This document shows positions 8,779 through 18,300 of a DNA stretch of 64,000 nt, piece after piece. A program made the translations under genes and the position numbers. The DNA is from Geodermatophilus poikilotrophus (GTDB lineage: Bacteria > Actinomycetota > Actinomycetes > Mycobacteriales > Geodermatophilaceae). Where the stretch lies: positions 186,001 to 250,000 of the forward strand of contig NZ_FOIE01000002.1 of NCBI RefSeq assembly GCF_900111455.1, given 5' to 3'. The notes beneath the pieces are model-generated. The model did not search any database. It worked only from the letters and a program-made list of their open reading frames with translations, and was not told the origin of the DNA. Within the stretch, counting starts at the first letter, position 1. Every line of letters begins with the position of its first letter.

Positions 8779-9381
8779 TCAGCTGCCCGTCGCCGGGTCC
8801 GCGGCGGCCTGCGGCTGCAGGATGCGCTGGGCGAGCGCCTTCATCGACGTGCGCTCGTTCATCGCCGTCCGCTGGATGAACCGGAATGCCTCGGCCTCGG
8901 TCATCCCCTGGTCGGCCATCAGCTTGCCCTTGGCCTGCTCGACCACCTTGCGGGTCTCCAGGCGCTCCTCGAGCGTGCGCACCTCGCCGTCGAGGGCGGT
9001 CATCTCGGCGAACCGGCCACGGGCCACCTCGATGGCCGGCACCAGGTCGTTCTTGGAGAACGGCTTGACCAGGTAGGCCATGGCGCCGGCGTCGCGGGCC
9101 CGCTCGACCAGCTCGCGCTGGCTGAAGGCGGTCAGCACGATGACCGGGGCGATGCGCGCCGAGGCGATCTGCTCGGCGGCCGAGAGCCCGTCGAGCACCG
9201 GCATCTGGATGTCCAGGATCACCAGGTCCGGCCGCAGCTCGGTGGCCCGGTCGACGGCCTGCTGCCCGTCGCCGGCCTCGGCCACGACGGTGTACCCCTC
9301 CTCCTCGAGCATCTCCTTGAGGTCGAGGCGGATGAGCGCCTCGTCTTCGGCGATGAGGACCCGGATCGGCTCGCTGCTCAC
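8779..9381 (-). CDS. pdtaR: ANTAR-domain response regulator, PdtaR-like
   Basis: Two-component response regulator acting on RNA, 200 residues. Residues 6-120 are a receiver domain (VLIAEDEALIRLDLKEML, phospho-acceptor D57 in DLVILDIQMP, LTAFSQ, switch Lys in YLVKPF); residues about 135-190 are an ANTAR RNA-binding helix bundle (VVEQAKGKLMADQGMTEAEA, FIQRTAMNERTSM). Known relatives (Rv1626 of M. tuberculosis, 205 residues) are phosphorylated by the kinase PdtaS and bind paired stem-loops to antiterminate transcription; no kinase gene is in this window. The GTG at 9379-9381 is chosen because the -10 box TAGGCT lies 7 nt upstream and no Shine-Dalgarno is present. Divergent from the tRNA gene. 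Confidence 0.93.
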   Translation of the reverse strand: MSSEPIRVLIAEDEALIRLDLKEMLEEEGYTVVAEAGDGQQAVDRATELRPDLVILDIQMPVLDGLSAAEQIASARIAPVIVLTAFSQRELVERARDAGAMAYLVKPFSKNDLVPAIEVARGRFAEMTALDGEVRTLEERLETRKVVEQAKGKLMADQGMTEAEAFRFIQRTAMNERTSMKALAQRILQPQAAADPATGS

Positions 9382-9388
9382 GCGCGGG

Positions 9389-9394
9389 AGCCTA
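9389..9394 (-). promoter_or_regulatory. Leaderless promoter of pdtaR
   Basis: TAGGCT on the minus strand, 7 nt before the GTG start. Confidence 0.55.
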
Positions 9395-9400
9395 TCGATG

Positions 9401-9429
9401 CCTGACCGTCCGCGACGGCCCGTTAGGCT
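9401..9429 (+). promoter_or_regulatory. Promoter of the tRNA gene
   Basis: CCTGAC (9401-9406), a 17-nt spacer and TAGGCT (9424-9429), 38 nt before the mature 5' end of the tRNA. Divergent from the pdtaR promoter; the two -10 boxes are 30 bp apart. Confidence 0.5.
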
Positions 9430-9467
9430 GTTCCTCGCCTCACCGGCCGCCCTGGGCCGGCCGGTAC

Positions 9468-9541
9468 GCCCCCGTACCCCAATCGGCAGAGGGAGCGGAT
9501 TCAAAACCCGCGCAGTGTGCGTTCGAGTCGCACCGGGGGCA
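9468..9541 (+). tRNA. tRNA with CAA anticodon (leucine), class-I shape
   Basis: A 74-nt cloverleaf. Acceptor stem GCCCCCG (9468-9474) pairs fully with CGGGGGC (9534-9540); discriminator A at 9541; CCA is not encoded. D stem CCC/GGG with loop containing CGG; anticodon loop TTCAAAA (9500-9506) gives anticodon CAA at 9502-9504; stem GCGGA/CCCGC has an A-C mismatch next to the loop; variable loop only GCAGT (5 nt); T arm GTGCG, TTCGAGT, CGCAC is perfect. Leucine tRNAs normally have a long variable arm, so the short one is odd. A decayed or non-canonical tRNA is possible, but the acceptor and T arm are intact. Confidence 0.85.
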
Positions 9542-9545
9542 CGTC
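9505..9545 (+). repeat. 41-bp direct repeat, copy within the tRNA 3' half
   Basis: Runs from the end of the anticodon loop through the 3' end plus four bases. It is identical, base for base, to 9572-9612; the offset is 67 bp. The pattern resembles the core duplication left by integration into a tRNA 3' end. Confidence 0.9.
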
Positions 9546-9571
9546 GCGTCGCGAGTGGTTGAGCGATCCAC

Positions 9572-9612
9572 AACCCGCGCAGTGTGCGTTCGAGTCGCAC
9601 CGGGGGCACGTC
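9572..9612 (+). repeat. 41-bp direct repeat, second copy (tRNA 3'-half duplicate)
   Basis: Perfect copy of 9505-9545 without the 5' half of a tRNA. It is not a second tRNA gene. It lies just upstream of the decarboxylase promoter, separated from the first copy by 26 bp. Confidence 0.9.
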
Positions 9613-9634
9613 AGGAGGACCCCGGTGCCGGGCC
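9613..9634 (+). repeat. Partial copy of the dispersed palindromic repeat
   Basis: Only the opening arm is recognisable (GGAGGACCCCGGTGC then CGGGCC); the core and closing arm are missing. Confidence 0.45.
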
Positions 9635-9635
9635 A

Positions 9636-9641
9636 TACGGT
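9636..9641 (+). promoter_or_regulatory. Leaderless promoter of the decarboxylase gene
   Basis: TACGGT, then 6 nt, then the GTG start. Confidence 0.5.
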
Positions 9642-9647
9642 GACACG

Positions 9648-11417
9648 GTGAGCGAGCCCGAGCCGACGCCGTCCGCCCCGCACATGACCCCGGAGCAGTT
9701 CCGCCGGCACGGCCACGAGGTCGTCGACTGGATCGCCGACTACTGGGCACGGATCGGCTCCCTCCCCGTCCGCTCCCCCGTCGCTCCCGGCGACGTGCGC
9801 GCGGCGCTGCCGTCCGCCCCGCCGGAGGACGGCGAGCCGTTCGAGGCCGTCCTCGCCGACCTCGACCGCGTCGTCGTCCCCGGGCTGACCCACTGGCAGC
9901 ACCCCGGCTTCCTGGGCTACTTCCCGGCGAACACCTCCGGGCCCTCGGTGCTCGGCGACCTGGTCTCCGCCGGCCTCGGCGTGCAGGGCATGTCCTGGGT
10001 GACCAGCCCGGCGGCCACCGAGCTCGAGCAGCACGTCCTCGACTGGTTCGCCGGCCTGCTCGGCCTGCCGGAGACCTTCCTGTCGACCGGTCCCGGCGGC
10101 GGGGTGGTGCAGGACTCCAGCTCCGGGGCCAACCTCGTCGCGCTCCTGGCGGCCCTGCACCGCGCCGGCGGTGGGGAGACCGTCCGCTCCGGCGTCCGGC
10201 CCGACGAGTACACCGTCTACGTCTCCGCGGAGACGCACTCCTCCATGGAGAAGGCCGTGCGGATCGCCGGCCTGGGCAGCGACGCCGTCCGGATCGTCGA
10301 GGTCGACGGCGACCTGGCGATGCGCCCGCAGTCGCTGCGGGCCCGGCTCGAGCGGGACGTCGCCCGCGGGTACCGGCCGGTGCTGGTCTGCGCCACCGTC
10401 GGGACGACGTCGACGACGGCCGTGGACCCGCTCGCCGAGCTCGGGCCGATCTGCCGCGACGCCGGCGTCTGGCTGCACGTGGACGCCGCCTACGCGGGGG
10501 TGAGCGCCGTCGTCCCCGAGCTGCGTGGCCTGCAGGCCGGCGTCGAGTGGGCCGACAGCTACACCACCGACGCGCACAAGTGGCTGCTCACCGGCTTTGA
10601 CGCGACGCTCTTCTGGGTGGCCGACCGGGCCGCGCTCACCGGCGCGCTGGCGATCCTGCCCGAGTACCTGCGCAACGCGGCCACCGACGCCGGCGCCGTC
10701 GTCGACTACCGCGACTGGCAGATCGAGCTCGGCCGTCGCTTCCGCGCCCTCAAGCTGTGGTTCGTCCTGCGCTGGTACGGCGCCGAGGGCCTGCGGGCGC
10801 ACATCCGGTCCGGCGTGGCCCTGGCGCAGGAGCTGGCCGGCTGGGCCGACGCCGACGACCGCTTCGACGTCGTGACCCCGCACCCGCTGTCGCTGGTGTG
10901 CCTGGGCCCGCGCTGGCCCGAGGGCGTGGACGCCGACGTCGCCACCATGACGCTGCTGGAGCGGCTCAACGACGGCGGCGAGGTGTTCCTGACCCACACC
11001 ACGGTCCGCGGTCAGGTGGTGCTGCGGGTGGCGATCGGCGCGCCGACGACGACGCGGGCGCACGTCGAGCGGGCCTGGGCGCTGCTGTGCGAGGGCCACG
11101 ACTGGCTGGCCGCCGACTTCGCCGAGTCCGCCGCCGAGCGCGCCCGGGAGCAGGCCGAGCGCCGCGCCGCCGCCGAGCGCGTCCGGGAGGACGCCGCGCG
11201 GGAGGAAACGGCGCGGGAGGACGCCGCCCGCGCCGTGGCGCTGCAGCCGGTCGAGGCGCCGGCCGCCCAAGACGAGACGGCGGCCCAGGCCCGCGCGCAG
11301 GAGGACCTGACGCCGCCGGAGCCCGCCCCGCAAGCCGACGCCGACCACCCGGAGGCCGACGGCGTCGTGCCAGCCCACAGCGGGACCGACGCCGGGGCCC
11401 GGGGCACCGGCTCCTGA
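9648..11417 (+). CDS. PLP-dependent aromatic-L-amino-acid decarboxylase (group II)
   Basis: Cytoplasmic PLP enzyme that decarboxylates an aromatic amino acid (tryptophan, tyrosine or DOPA type) to the amine. Family marks: MTPEQFRRHGHEVVDWIADYW at the N-terminus, HWQHPGFLGYFPANTS, TVGTTSTTAVDP, HVDAAYAG, and the PLP lysine K311 in TTDAHKWLLTGFDATLFWV. Catalytic domain covers residues 1-480. The remaining ~105 residues are an unusual tail: a charged helical stretch with repeats of the type REDAAREE, followed by an acidic Pro/Ala region. GTG 9648 is set by the TACGGT box; the frame continues upstream into tRNA-like DNA that is not coding. It converges with tesB with one base between stops. Its position beside a duplicated tRNA end suggests insertion. 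Confidence 0.9.
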   Translation: MSEPEPTPSAPHMTPEQFRRHGHEVVDWIADYWARIGSLPVRSPVAPGDVRAALPSAPPEDGEPFEAVLADLDRVVVPGLTHWQHPGFLGYFPANTSGPSVLGDLVSAGLGVQGMSWVTSPAATELEQHVLDWFAGLLGLPETFLSTGPGGGVVQDSSSGANLVALLAALHRAGGGETVRSGVRPDEYTVYVSAETHSSMEKAVRIAGLGSDAVRIVEVDGDLAMRPQSLRARLERDVARGYRPVLVCATVGTTSTTAVDPLAELGPICRDAGVWLHVDAAYAGVSAVVPELRGLQAGVEWADSYTTDAHKWLLTGFDATLFWVADRAALTGALAILPEYLRNAATDAGAVVDYRDWQIELGRRFRALKLWFVLRWYGAEGLRAHIRSGVALAQELAGWADADDRFDVVTPHPLSLVCLGPRWPEGVDADVATMTLLERLNDGGEVFLTHTTVRGQVVLRVAIGAPTTTRAHVERAWALLCEGHDWLAADFAESAAERAREQAERRAAAERVREDAAREETAREDAARAVALQPVEAPAAQDETAAQARAQEDLTPPEPAPQADADHPEADGVVPAHSGTDAGARGTGS

Positions 11418-11418
11418 G

Positions 11419-12300
11419 TCACGCCCGCAGCGACCGGATGAGGCCCTGCTGGGTGACGGTGGCCACGTGCGTGCCGTCGGCGGCCCAGATCTGGCCGAAG
11501 CACAGCGCCCGACCGCCGGAGGCCGCGGGGCTGTCGGTCTCGTAGAGGAACCACTCGTCGGCCCGCACCGGCGCGTGGAACCACACGGCGTGGTCCAGGC
11601 TGGCGCCGACGTGCTCCCCGCCCCAGCCGCCGCCGGTCCGGGCCAGCCCGGCGGAGAGCAGGGTCAGGTCGCTGACGAAGGTCAGCGCCGAGCGGTGCAC
11701 GCTGCCGTCCTCGGGCAGCCGGCCGGCGACCCGCATCCACACGCAGGTGCGGGTGTCCGGCGGGGACTTCGGCGTCCGGTCGAACGGGTCCTCCAGCAGC
11801 CGCTGCTCCACCGCCTGGCTGATGGCGAGCGCGGCGGCGGCGCGGTCCCCGTAGGGCGCGACCACCTCCGGCAGGCTGGGCAGGGTCTCCGGCGCCGGCA
11901 CCTCGGGCATCGGCAGGGCGTGCTCGACGACGGGGGCCTCCGGCACCGCGGCGTCGGCGGTGAGGGCGAAGATGGCGACGTCCTCGCCCCGGCGCCGCTG
12001 CCAGGCGATGACCCGCCGCGTGCTGAACGTGCGCCCGTCCCGGATCCGCTCGACGGCGTAGCGGATCTCCTCGTGCGGGTCACCGGGTCGCAGGAAGTAC
12101 GAGTGCAGCGAGTGCACGCCGCGCTCCCCCGGCAGTGTCCGGGAGGCCGCCATCAGCGCCTGCCCGGCGACCTGGCCGCCGAAGATGCGCTGCAGCGGGG
12201 TCCGCGGCGTCTGGCCGACGTAGAGGTCGGTGTCGCGCTCCTCGAGGCCCAGGACGGCCATCAGCGCGGCGGCCTGGCTCTCGTCCCGCATGCGGGTCAC
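11419..12300 (-). CDS. tesB: Acyl-CoA thioesterase II
   Basis: Double-hotdog acyl-CoA thioesterase of 293 residues, the normal TesB length. Visible marks are QRIFGGQVAGQALMAASRT (first hotdog), HSLHSYFLRPGDP, and in the second half SLDHAVWFHAPVRADEWFLYET with the catalytic-region Asp in the LDHAVWFH motif, then GRALCFGQIWAADGTHVAT. It hydrolyses medium- and long-chain acyl-CoA; physiological role uncertain. GTG at 12298-12300 overlaps the pyk stop as GTGA and is preferred; the ATG at 12291 three codons later is possible. pyk-tesB is a two-gene operon, an order shared with mycobacteria as far as I recall. Confidence 0.92.
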   Translation of the reverse strand: MTRMRDESQAAALMAVLGLEERDTDLYVGQTPRTPLQRIFGGQVAGQALMAASRTLPGERGVHSLHSYFLRPGDPHEEIRYAVERIRDGRTFSTRRVIAWQRRRGEDVAIFALTADAAVPEAPVVEHALPMPEVPAPETLPSLPEVVAPYGDRAAAALAISQAVEQRLLEDPFDRTPKSPPDTRTCVWMRVAGRLPEDGSVHRSALTFVSDLTLLSAGLARTGGGWGGEHVGASLDHAVWFHAPVRADEWFLYETDSPAASGGRALCFGQIWAADGTHVATVTQQGLIRSLRA

Positions 12301-13712
12301 GAGTCGGTGCCCACCTCGTGCACGCGGATGAGGTTGGTCGACCCGGGGGTGTTCGGCGGGCTGCCGGCCACGACGACCACCCGGTCGCCCTCCTTCAGCC
12401 GGCCGATGGACAGCAGCGAGAAGTCCACCTGCCGGACCATGTCGTCGGTGTGTGACACCGCTGGCACCAGGAAGGTCTCCACCCCCCACGACAGCGCCAG
12501 CTGGCTGCGCACCCGCCCGTCGACGGTGAAGGCCAGCAGCGGCATCCGGGGGTGCAGCGCGGCCAGCCGGCGGGCGCTCCCACCGGTCTGGGTGAAGGTG
12601 GCCAGGGCCTTGACGTCGAGGGACTCGGCGATGTCCCGCGCGGCCCGCACGATGGCGCCGGAGCGGGACCGGGACTTCCGGATCACCTCGGGGACGCGCA
12701 CGGTGTCGCTCTCGACGGCGTCGATGATCCGCTCCATCGTGCGCACGGCCCCGATCGGGTGCGCGCCCACGGAGGTCTCCCCGGACAGCATCACCGCGTC
12801 CGCGCCGTCCAGGACGGCGTTGGCGACGTCGGAGGCCTCCGCACGGGTGGGCCGGGAGTTGGTGATCATGGACTCGAGCATCTGCGTGGCCACGATGACC
12901 GGCTTGTTGCGCTCGCGGGCGGCCTGGACGGCCCGCTTCTGCACCAGCGGCACCTGCTCCAGCGCCAGCTCCACGCCCAGGTCGCCGCGGGCGACCATGA
13001 TCCCGTCGAAAGCCTCGACGATCGCCTCGAGGTTCTCCACCGCCTCCGGCTTCTCCAGCTTGGCGATCACCGGGACGGTGACGTCCTCCTGACGCATGAC
13101 GTCGCGCACCAGCTCCATGTCGCGCGGCGAGCGCACGAAGGAGAGCGCCACGAAGTCGACGCCCATGTGCAGGGCGAAGCGGAGGTCCTCCTCGTCCTTG
13201 TCCGACATCGCCGGCACGCTGACCGCGACGCCGGGCAGCGACAGGCCCTTGTTGTTCGACACCTCGCCGCCCTCGACGACCAGGCACCACACGTCCGGCC
13301 CGTCGACCTCGACGACCGACAGCGCCAGCTTGCCGTCGTCGACCAGCAGCCGGTCCCCGACCTTGGCGTCGGCGGCCAGGCCCTTGTAGGTGGTGGACAC
13401 CCGCTCGGCAGTGCCCGGGACGTCGTCGATGGTGACGCAGACCCGGGTGCCGGTCTCCCAGGTGACCGGGCCGTCGGCGAAGGTGCCGAGGCGGATCTTG
13501 GGTCCCTGCAGGTCGGCGAGGACGGCGACCGCGCGACCGGTGCGGTCGGAGGCCTCGCGGACCAGGCGGTAGGCCTTCTCGTGGTCGGCGTGCGCTCCGT
13601 GGCTGAAGTTCAGCCGGGCCACGTCCATCCCCGACTCGACGAGGGCGGTGACCTGCTCCAGGGAGCCGGTCGCCGGACCGAGCGTGCAGACGATCTTGGC
13701 GCGTCGCGACAT
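12297..13712 (-). CDS. pyk: Pyruvate kinase
   Basis: Glycolytic enzyme converting phosphoenolpyruvate and ADP to pyruvate and ATP. 471 residues, standard size. The N-terminus RRAKIVCTLGPATGS, the LNFSHGAHADHEKAYR loop, the active-site block VIAKLEKPEAVENLEAI with FDGIMVARGDLGVEL, and the signature ATQMLESMI, SGETSVGAHP are all present, followed by the C-terminal allosteric domain. ATG at 13712 is chosen over upstream in-frame codons because a TAGCGT box lies 7 nt before it. Downstream tesB overlaps by 4 nt. Confidence 0.97.
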   Translation of the reverse strand: MSRRAKIVCTLGPATGSLEQVTALVESGMDVARLNFSHGAHADHEKAYRLVREASDRTGRAVAVLADLQGPKIRLGTFADGPVTWETGTRVCVTIDDVPGTAERVSTTYKGLAADAKVGDRLLVDDGKLALSVVEVDGPDVWCLVVEGGEVSNNKGLSLPGVAVSVPAMSDKDEEDLRFALHMGVDFVALSFVRSPRDMELVRDVMRQEDVTVPVIAKLEKPEAVENLEAIVEAFDGIMVARGDLGVELALEQVPLVQKRAVQAARERNKPVIVATQMLESMITNSRPTRAEASDVANAVLDGADAVMLSGETSVGAHPIGAVRTMERIIDAVESDTVRVPEVIRKSRSRSGAIVRAARDIAESLDVKALATFTQTGGSARRLAALHPRMPLLAFTVDGRVRSQLALSWGVETFLVPAVSHTDDMVRQVDFSLLSIGRLKEGDRVVVVAGSPPNTPGSTNLIRVHEVGTDS

Positions 13713-13719
13713 GGGCCAA

Positions 13720-13725
13720 ACGCTA
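13720..13725 (-). promoter_or_regulatory. Leaderless promoter of pyk-tesB
   Basis: TAGCGT on the minus strand, 7 nt before the pyk ATG. Confidence 0.5.
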
Positions 13726-13782
13726 GTCGGGCGGCCGACCCCGCGTGCGCAGGCCGCCCTGTGAGCCTCGTCCACACGCGAC

Positions 13783-13819
13783 GGGGGCCCGGGGCCCGCG
13801 CGGAGCGGGACCCGGCCCC
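13783..13819 (-). terminator. Terminator of gltB-gltD
   Basis: GC-rich imperfect inverted repeat (GGGGCCCGGGGCCCGC against GCGGGACCCGGCCCC) around GCGGA, 25 nt downstream of the gltD stop. Confidence 0.55.
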
Positions 13820-13843
13820 GGTCGTCGAGGGGTGCTGTTCAGC

Positions 13844-15331
13844 TCACCGGAGGGCCACCGCGGTGGGCGTCACCGGGCGCGGCAGCATCGACGACCCGGT
13901 CAGCCAGGTGTCGACGGCGCCGGCCGCGGCGCGGCCCTCGGCGATCGCCCACACGATGAGCGACTGGCCGCGGCCCATGTCTCCGGCGACGAAGACACCG
14001 GGGACGGTGGACATGAACTCGCCGTCGCGGGCGATGCTGCCGCGCTGGTCGAGCTCCACGCCGAGGCCCTCGACCAGGCCGGTGCGCTGGGCGCCGGTGA
14101 AGCCCATGGCGAGGAACACCAGGTCGGCCGGCAGCTCGCGCTCGGTGCCCTCGACCTTCTGGAACCGGCCGTCGACCCGCTCCACGTCGTGGATGAGCAG
14201 CGCGCGCACGTTGCCGTCGTCGTCCCCGACGAAGCGCTCGGTGTTGACGCTGTAGAGCCGCTCCCCGCCTTCCTCGTGGGCGCTGGAGACCCGCATGACC
14301 ATCGGGTAGGTCGGCCACGGGTTGGTCTCGGCCCGACGGTCCGGCGGCGCCGGCATGATCTCCAGCTGGGTCACCGAGAGCGCCCCCTGCCGGTGGGCGG
14401 TGCCGAGGCAGTCCGCGCCGGTGTCACCGCCACCGATGATCACGACGTGCTTGCCGTGCGCGTTGATCGGCGGCTCGTCGAGCTCGCCCAGCGCCTGCCG
14501 GTTGCCGAAGGGCAGGTACTCCATCGCCAGGTGGATGCCGTCGAGTTCCCGGCCCGGCGCCGGCAGGTCGCGGCCCAGGGTGGCGCCCCCGGCCAGCACG
14601 ACGGCGTCGTACTCGCCGCGCAGCTGCTCGGTGGTCAGGTCGCCGTCCCGGCCGCTGCCGACCTCGACGCCGGTGACGAACCGGGTGCCCTCGGCCCGCA
14701 TCTGGTCCAGCCGCCGGTCGAGGACGGCCTTCTCCATCTTGAACTCGGGGATGCCGTAGCGCAGCAGCCCACCGACCCGGTCGGCCCGCTCGAAGACGGT
14801 GACGTCGTGCCCGGCCCGGGTCAGCTGCTGGGCGGCGGCCAGCCCGGCGGGGCCGGAGCCGATGACGGCGACCTTCTTGCCGGTGTGCTGCTGCGGGGGC
14901 ACCGGCTTGACCAGGTCGCGCTGGAACGCCTGGTCGATGATCTCCCACTCGATCTGCTTGATGGTGACCGGCGACTCCTGCAGGTTCAGCACGCAGGAGC
15001 CCTCGCACGGCGCCGGGCACAGCTTCCCGGTGAACTCCGGGAAGTTGTTGGTGGCGTGCAGCCGCTCGATCGCCTCGGTCCAGTCGTCGCGGCGGGCGAG
15101 GTCGTTCCACTCGGGGATCAGGTTGCCCAGCGGGCAGCCGTGGTGGCAGAACGGGATGCCGCAGTCCATGCACCGGGCGGCCTGCTGGCGCACCGCGGTG
15201 ACCGGGAAGACGGCGTCCTCCCCGTTCTGCCGGGAGAGGTAGACGTCCTTCCAGTCCAGGATCCGCACGTCGACGGGACGCCGCGGCGGCAGCGCCCGCT
15301 CGTGCTTGAGGAAACCGGTCGAGTCAGCCAC
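13844..15331 (-). CDS. gltD: Glutamate synthase small subunit
   Basis: NADPH-oxidising, FAD-containing beta subunit of glutamate synthase; passes electrons through two 4Fe-4S clusters to GltB. 495 residues. N-terminal cysteine clusters are seen in [20 protein letters not shown] and [13 protein letters not shown]; the first Rossmann motif is [17 protein letters not shown], and the NADPH motif [18 protein letters not shown] late FAD motif [14 protein letters not shown] closes the domain. GTG 15331 lies inside gltB, overlapping its end by 8 nt, so the two are translationally coupled and would make equal amounts of subunits. Confidence 0.97.
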   Translation of the reverse strand: MADSTGFLKHERALPPRRPVDVRILDWKDVYLSRQNGEDAVFPVTAVRQQAARCMDCGIPFCHHGCPLGNLIPEWNDLARRDDWTEAIERLHATNNFPEFTGKLCPAPCEGSCVLNLQESPVTIKQIEWEIIDQAFQRDLVKPVPPQQHTGKKVAVIGSGPAGLAAAQQLTRAGHDVTVFERADRVGGLLRYGIPEFKMEKAVLDRRLDQMRAEGTRFVTGVEVGSGRDGDLTTEQLRGEYDAVVLAGGATLGRDLPAPGRELDGIHLAMEYLPFGNRQALGELDEPPINAHGKHVVIIGGGDTGADCLGTAHRQGALSVTQLEIMPAPPDRRAETNPWPTYPMVMRVSSAHEEGGERLYSVNTERFVGDDDGNVRALLIHDVERVDGRFQKVEGTERELPADLVFLAMGFTGAQRTGLVEGLGVELDQRGSIARDGEFMSTVPGVFVAGDMGRGQSLIVWAIAEGRAAAGAVDTWLTGSSMLPRPVTPTAVALR

Positions 15332-18300
15332 GTGCGGCCTCCATCACAGCTCGATCCACGTCCGTTCCTGCGGCCTCGGCGGCACGCCGGGCCTCCAGCG
15401 CGCGGCGGTAGTCGCGCGGCATGATCACGCTGAACCGCTCCGACCAGCGGCCCCAGTCGGCCAGCAGCGCGGCGGCCACCGGCGACTCGGTGTCCGCGGC
15501 GTAGCGGACCAGCACGTCGCGCAGCCACTGCGCGGACTCCCCGTCCAGCGGCTCGACGTCCACCATCTCGGCGTTGACCCGGTGCCGGGCCAGGTCGAGG
15601 ACGTAGCCGATGCCGCCGGACATGCCGGCCGCGATGTTCCGGCCGGTCGGGCCGAGGACCACCGCGGCGCCGCCGGTCATGTACTCCAGCGCGTGGTCGC
15701 CCACGCCCTCCACGACGGCCAGCGCGCCGGAGTTGCGCACGCAGAACCGCTCGCCGACCCGGCCGCGCAGGAAGACCTCACCGGCGGTGGCGCCGTAGCC
15801 GATGACGTTGCCGGCGATGACGTTGTCCTCGGCGGCGAAGCCGGCCTCGCGGGCCGGCCGGACGACGATCCGCCCGCCGGACAGCCCCTTGCCGACGTAG
15901 TCGTTGGCGTCGCCGAACAGCCGCATGGTGATGCCCCGCGGCACGAAGGCGCCGAAGGACTGGCCCGCCGACCCGGTGAAGGTCAGGTCGATCGTGCCGT
16001 CGGGGAGGCCCTCGCCGCCGAAGCGCCGGGTGACCATCGAGCCCAGCATCGTGCCGACGGTGCGGTTCACGTTGCGCACCGGCAGCTCGAGGCTCACCGG
16101 CCGCGCGTCGAGCAGCGCGCCCTCGCACAGCTGGATCAGCGTCTGGTCCAGGGCGACGTCCAGGCCGTGGTCCTGCTCGCGCACCTTGTGCCGGGCCGCA
16201 CCCTCGGGCAGGGCCGGCACGGCCAGCATGCGCGACAGGTCCAGCCCGGCGGCCTTCCAGTGGTCGACGGCCTTGCGGGTGTCGAGCAGCTCGGCGTGGC
16301 CGATCGCCTCGTCCAGCGAGCGGAAGCCCAGCTCGGCGAGGTACTGGCGCACCTGCTCGGCGAGGAACTCGAAGAACGTGACGACGAACTCCGGGCGCCC
16401 GGTGAACCGCTTGCGCAGCTCGGGGTTCTGCGTCGCGACGCCGACCGGGCAGGTGTCGAGGTGGCAGACGCGCATCATCACGCAGCCGGAGACGACCAGC
16501 GGAGCGGTGGCGAAGCCGTACTCCTCGGCGCCCAGCAGGGCGGCGATGACCACGTCGCGGCCGGTCTTCATCTGCCCGTCGGCCTGGACGACGATGCGGT
16601 CGCGCAGGCCGTTGGCCAGCAGCGTCTGCTGCGTCTCGGCCAGGCCCAGCTCCCACGGCGAGCCGGCGTGCTTGAGCGACGTCAGCGGCGCCGCGCCCGT
16701 CCCGCCGTCGTGCCCGGAGATGAGGACGACGTCGGCGTGCGCCTTGCTCACGCCGGCCGCGACCGTCCCGACGCCGACCTCGCTGACGAGCTTGACGTGG
16801 ACCCGCGCCTCGTTGTTGGCGTTCTTCAGGTCGTGGATCAGCTGCTTGAGGTCCTCGATCGAGTAGATGTCGTGGTGCGGCGGCGGGCTGATCAGGCCGA
16901 CGCCCGGCGTGGAGTGCCGGGTGCGGGCGACCCACGGGTACACCTTGGCGCCGGGCAGCTGGCCGCCCTCGCCGGGCTTGGCGCCCTGCGCCATCTTGAT
17001 CTGGATGTCGTCGGCGTTGACCAGGTACTCGCTGGTGACGCCGAACCGGCCGCTGGCCACCTGCTTGATCGCCGAGCGGCGCAGGTCGCCGTTCGGGTCG
17101 GGCTGGAAGCGGTCGGGGTCCTCGCCGCCCTCACCGGTGTTGGACTTGCCGCCCAGCCGGTTCATGGCGATCGCCAGGGTCTCGTGCGCCTCCTGCGAGA
17201 TGGAGCCGTAGCTCATCGCGCCGGTCTGAAAGCGCTTGACGATCTCGGTGACCGGCTCGACCTCCTCGAGCGGCACGGGCGGGCGGAGGCCGGTGCGCAA
17301 TGTGAACAGGCCGCGCAGGGTCGCGGCCTCCTCCGACAGCTGGTCGACGGTCTTCGTGTACCGCTCGAAGACCTCGAACTGCCGCGCGCGGGTGGCGTGC
17401 TGCAGCAGGAACACCGTCTCGGGGTTGAACAGGTGCACCTCGCCCTCGCGGCGCCACTGGTACTCACCGCCGGTCTCCAGCCGCCGGTGCGCGCGCTCGG
17501 TCGGGTTCTCGGGGTAGGCGCGGCGGTGGCGCATGGCCACCTCCTCGGCGAGGACGTCGATGCCGACGCCGCCGAGGGGGCAGGAGGTGCCGGTGAAGTA
17601 CTCGTCGACGATCTCCTGGGAGAGGCCGACCGCCTCGAAGATCTGCGCCATCGTGTACGAGCCGACGGTGCTGATGCCCATCTTGCTCATGACCTTCAGG
17701 ACGCCCTTGCCCAGCGCCTTGACCACGTTGCGGACCGCCTGGGCCGACTGGATGCCGGTCAGCACGCCGTCGCGGATGAGGTCCTCGATCGACTCGAAGG
17801 CCAGGTAGGGGTTGACCGCGGCGGCGCCGTAGCCGAGCAGCAGGGCGACGTGGTGCACCTCGCGGCAGTCGCCGGACTCGACGACCAGCCCGACCTCCAT
17901 GCGGGTCTTCTGCCGCACGAGGTGGTGGTGGACGGCGGCGGTCATCAGCAGCGACGGGATCGGCGCGCGGTTCTCGTCGCAGTCCCGATCGGAGAGCACG
18001 ATGATCCGGGCGCCCGCGGCGATGGCCTTGCTGACCTTGGTGCGCAGCTGCTCGACCGCCTGCGCCAGCGCCGTCCCGCCGCCGTTGACGTCGTAGTGGC
18101 CGGTGATCCGGACGGCGGCGTACCCGGGCAGGTCGCCGTCGTCGTCGATGTGCAGGATCTTGGCCAGCTCGTCGTTGTCGATGACCGGGTACGGCAGGAA
18201 CAGCTGGCGGCACGACGCCGGGGTGGCGCGCAGCAGGTTCTGCTCGGGGCCGAAGGTGCGGCCCAGGCTGGTCACCAGCTCCTCGCGGATGGCGTCCAGC

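Noticed and set aside
9546-9612. Second tRNA gene downstream of the first
   Set aside because: Only the 3' half is duplicated; there is no D arm or 5' acceptor strand.
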